NCBI GenBank assembly: GCA_030642125.1
Contig: DAOWOJ010000034.1
Span: 1-5,409 of the forward strand
Source: Candidatus Aenigmatarchaeota archaeon
Lineage (GTDB): Archaea > Aenigmatarchaeota > Aenigmatarchaeia > DAOWOJ01
Direction: 5' to 3'
Length of the DNA: 5,409 bases
The notes beneath the pieces were generated by a model that worked only from the letters and a program-made list of their open reading frames with translations, was not told the origin of the DNA and did not search any database. Shown here piece by piece: positions 4,776 through 5,409 of this stretch. The position numbers were made by a program, and so were the translations under genes. Within the stretch, counting starts at the first letter, position 1. Each line of letters opens with the position of its first letter.

Positions 4776-5409
4776 TTATCCAACAAATTTTACCTGCTTT
4801 GACATTTTTATTGGAACAGGTAACGGTTTAAATGACTTATCTTTTGTTTGTTTTTTAACTAAATTAATTAATTCTTCAAGTCCCATTTTTTTTATTTCTA
4901 CTGTTTTTCTAAATCTTACAGGAAGTTCACCGTTTTTCTCTTTTTCTCCTAAAACAATTGTTAGAGGAATCCAATCAATTTCAGCAGATCTAATCTTTTT
5001 TTGTACTGATTCAACTCTGTCATCTATCTCAACTCTTATATTTTCTCTTTTAATTTTTTCTGCAATTTCTTCAGCAAATAAAAGATATTTATCAGATACA
5101 GGACATAATCTTATTTGTGTTGGTGAAAGCCACAAAGGAAATATTGGATTCTTTCCTTCCTTTTGCTCAATATAAGCTTTTTCAAGCAATGCATATATTA
5201 CTCTTTCTATTGCTCCACTTGGTGATAAATGAAGTATTATTGGTTTTTGTTTTTTGCCTTTTTCATTAATAAAATTTATATCATAAGTCTCTGCATTTTC
5301 TACATCAATCTGATCAGTTGTGAGAGTTGCTGCTTTGTTAAGAGCATCTATAAAATTCCATTCATATTTAAATATAAAATAGAAGAATTTTTTATCCCAC
5401 ACTTCTAGC
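4776..5409 (-). CDS. thrS: Threonyl-tRNA synthetase, archaeal type, C-terminal part, partial
   Basis: ThrRS (class II) activates threonine with ATP and charges tRNA-Thr in the cytoplasm. About 210 C-terminal residues are visible; the frame continues past the window edge. The V of EVWDKKFFYF (GTG at 5402) is an internal residue, not a start. The catalytic core end is recognisable: ALNKAATLTTDQIDVENAET, then ILHLSPSGAIERVIYALLE. That stretch holds the His that acts as a zinc ligand in the family and the motif 3 Arg (IER). The anticodon-binding domain follows: FPLWLSPTQIRLCPVSDKYL, IRVEIDDR, KKIRSAEIDWIPLTIVLGEKE. The end LPVPIKMSKQVKFVG matches the archaeal C-terminus, so the 3' end is intact. 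The LSPSGAIERVIY form is the archaeal rather than the bacterial version. The N-terminal editing domain and motifs 1-2 are outside the window. It converges on the tRNA-Ile gene. Confidence 0.96.
   Translation of the reverse strand, partial: LEVWDKKFFYFIFKYEWNFIDALNKAATLTTDQIDVENAETYDINFINEKGKKQKPIILHLSPSGAIERVIYALLEKAYIEQKEGKNPIFPLWLSPTQIRLCPVSDKYLLFAEEIAEKIKRENIRVEIDDRVESVQKKIRSAEIDWIPLTIVLGEKEKNGELPVRFRKTVEIKKMGLEELINLVKKQTKDKSFKPLPVPIKMSKQVKFVG

Noticed and set aside
5400..5402. GTG at 5402 as the thrS start
   Set aside because: The frame stays open upstream (LEVWDKK) and archaeal ThrRS sequence continues across this codon; the gene is simply cut by the window edge.

Overview
The window looks like a piece of a very AT-rich archaeal genome, most likely from the DPANN group (Woesearchaeota, Pacearchaeota or Nanoarchaeota-like; my inference from protein style, not a phylogeny). 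The archaeal signs are an archaeal-type threonyl-tRNA synthetase, a NEMF/RqcH protein, an archaeal type II/IV secretion ATPase with a cysteine-rich N-terminus typical of DPANN homologues, a tRNA interrupted by bulge-helix-bulge (BHB) introns, TATA boxes about 25 bp before starts, and coding regions with no gap for a bacterial promoter.

Layout. Positions 1-1295 (minus) hold the first 431 codons of a GspE/TadA/FlaI-family ATPase, cut by the window edge before the Walker A motif. A 41-bp divergent promoter separates it from a two-gene plus-strand operon (1337-2430) of coiled-coil proteins that resemble accessory subunits of a type IV pilus or archaellum-like machine. A T-rich terminator follows. 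Position 2476-4383 (minus) is rqcH, a complete ribosome-associated quality control factor. A tRNA gene (4468-4618, plus) is divergent from it. The C-terminal third of thrS (4776-5409, minus) converges on the tRNA and is cut by the right edge.

The most remarkable object is the tRNA gene. It reads as a broken tRNA until three small introns (18, 17 and 41 nt; 76 of 151 nt) are removed. Each is at or near a base-paired BHB-type splice structure, and the result is a 75-nt cloverleaf with anticodon UAU, i.e. tRNA-Ile for AUA codons. Most archaea read AUA with an agmatidine-modified CAU anticodon instead. The mature tRNA also appears to swap the near-universal G19-C56 tertiary pair for A19-U56. ATA is the dominant isoleucine codon in this window.

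Functionally, three of the units belong to translation and its quality control (thrS, tRNA-Ile, rqcH). The left part belongs to a surface-filament or secretion machine. No mobile element, CRISPR array or rRNA is visible.
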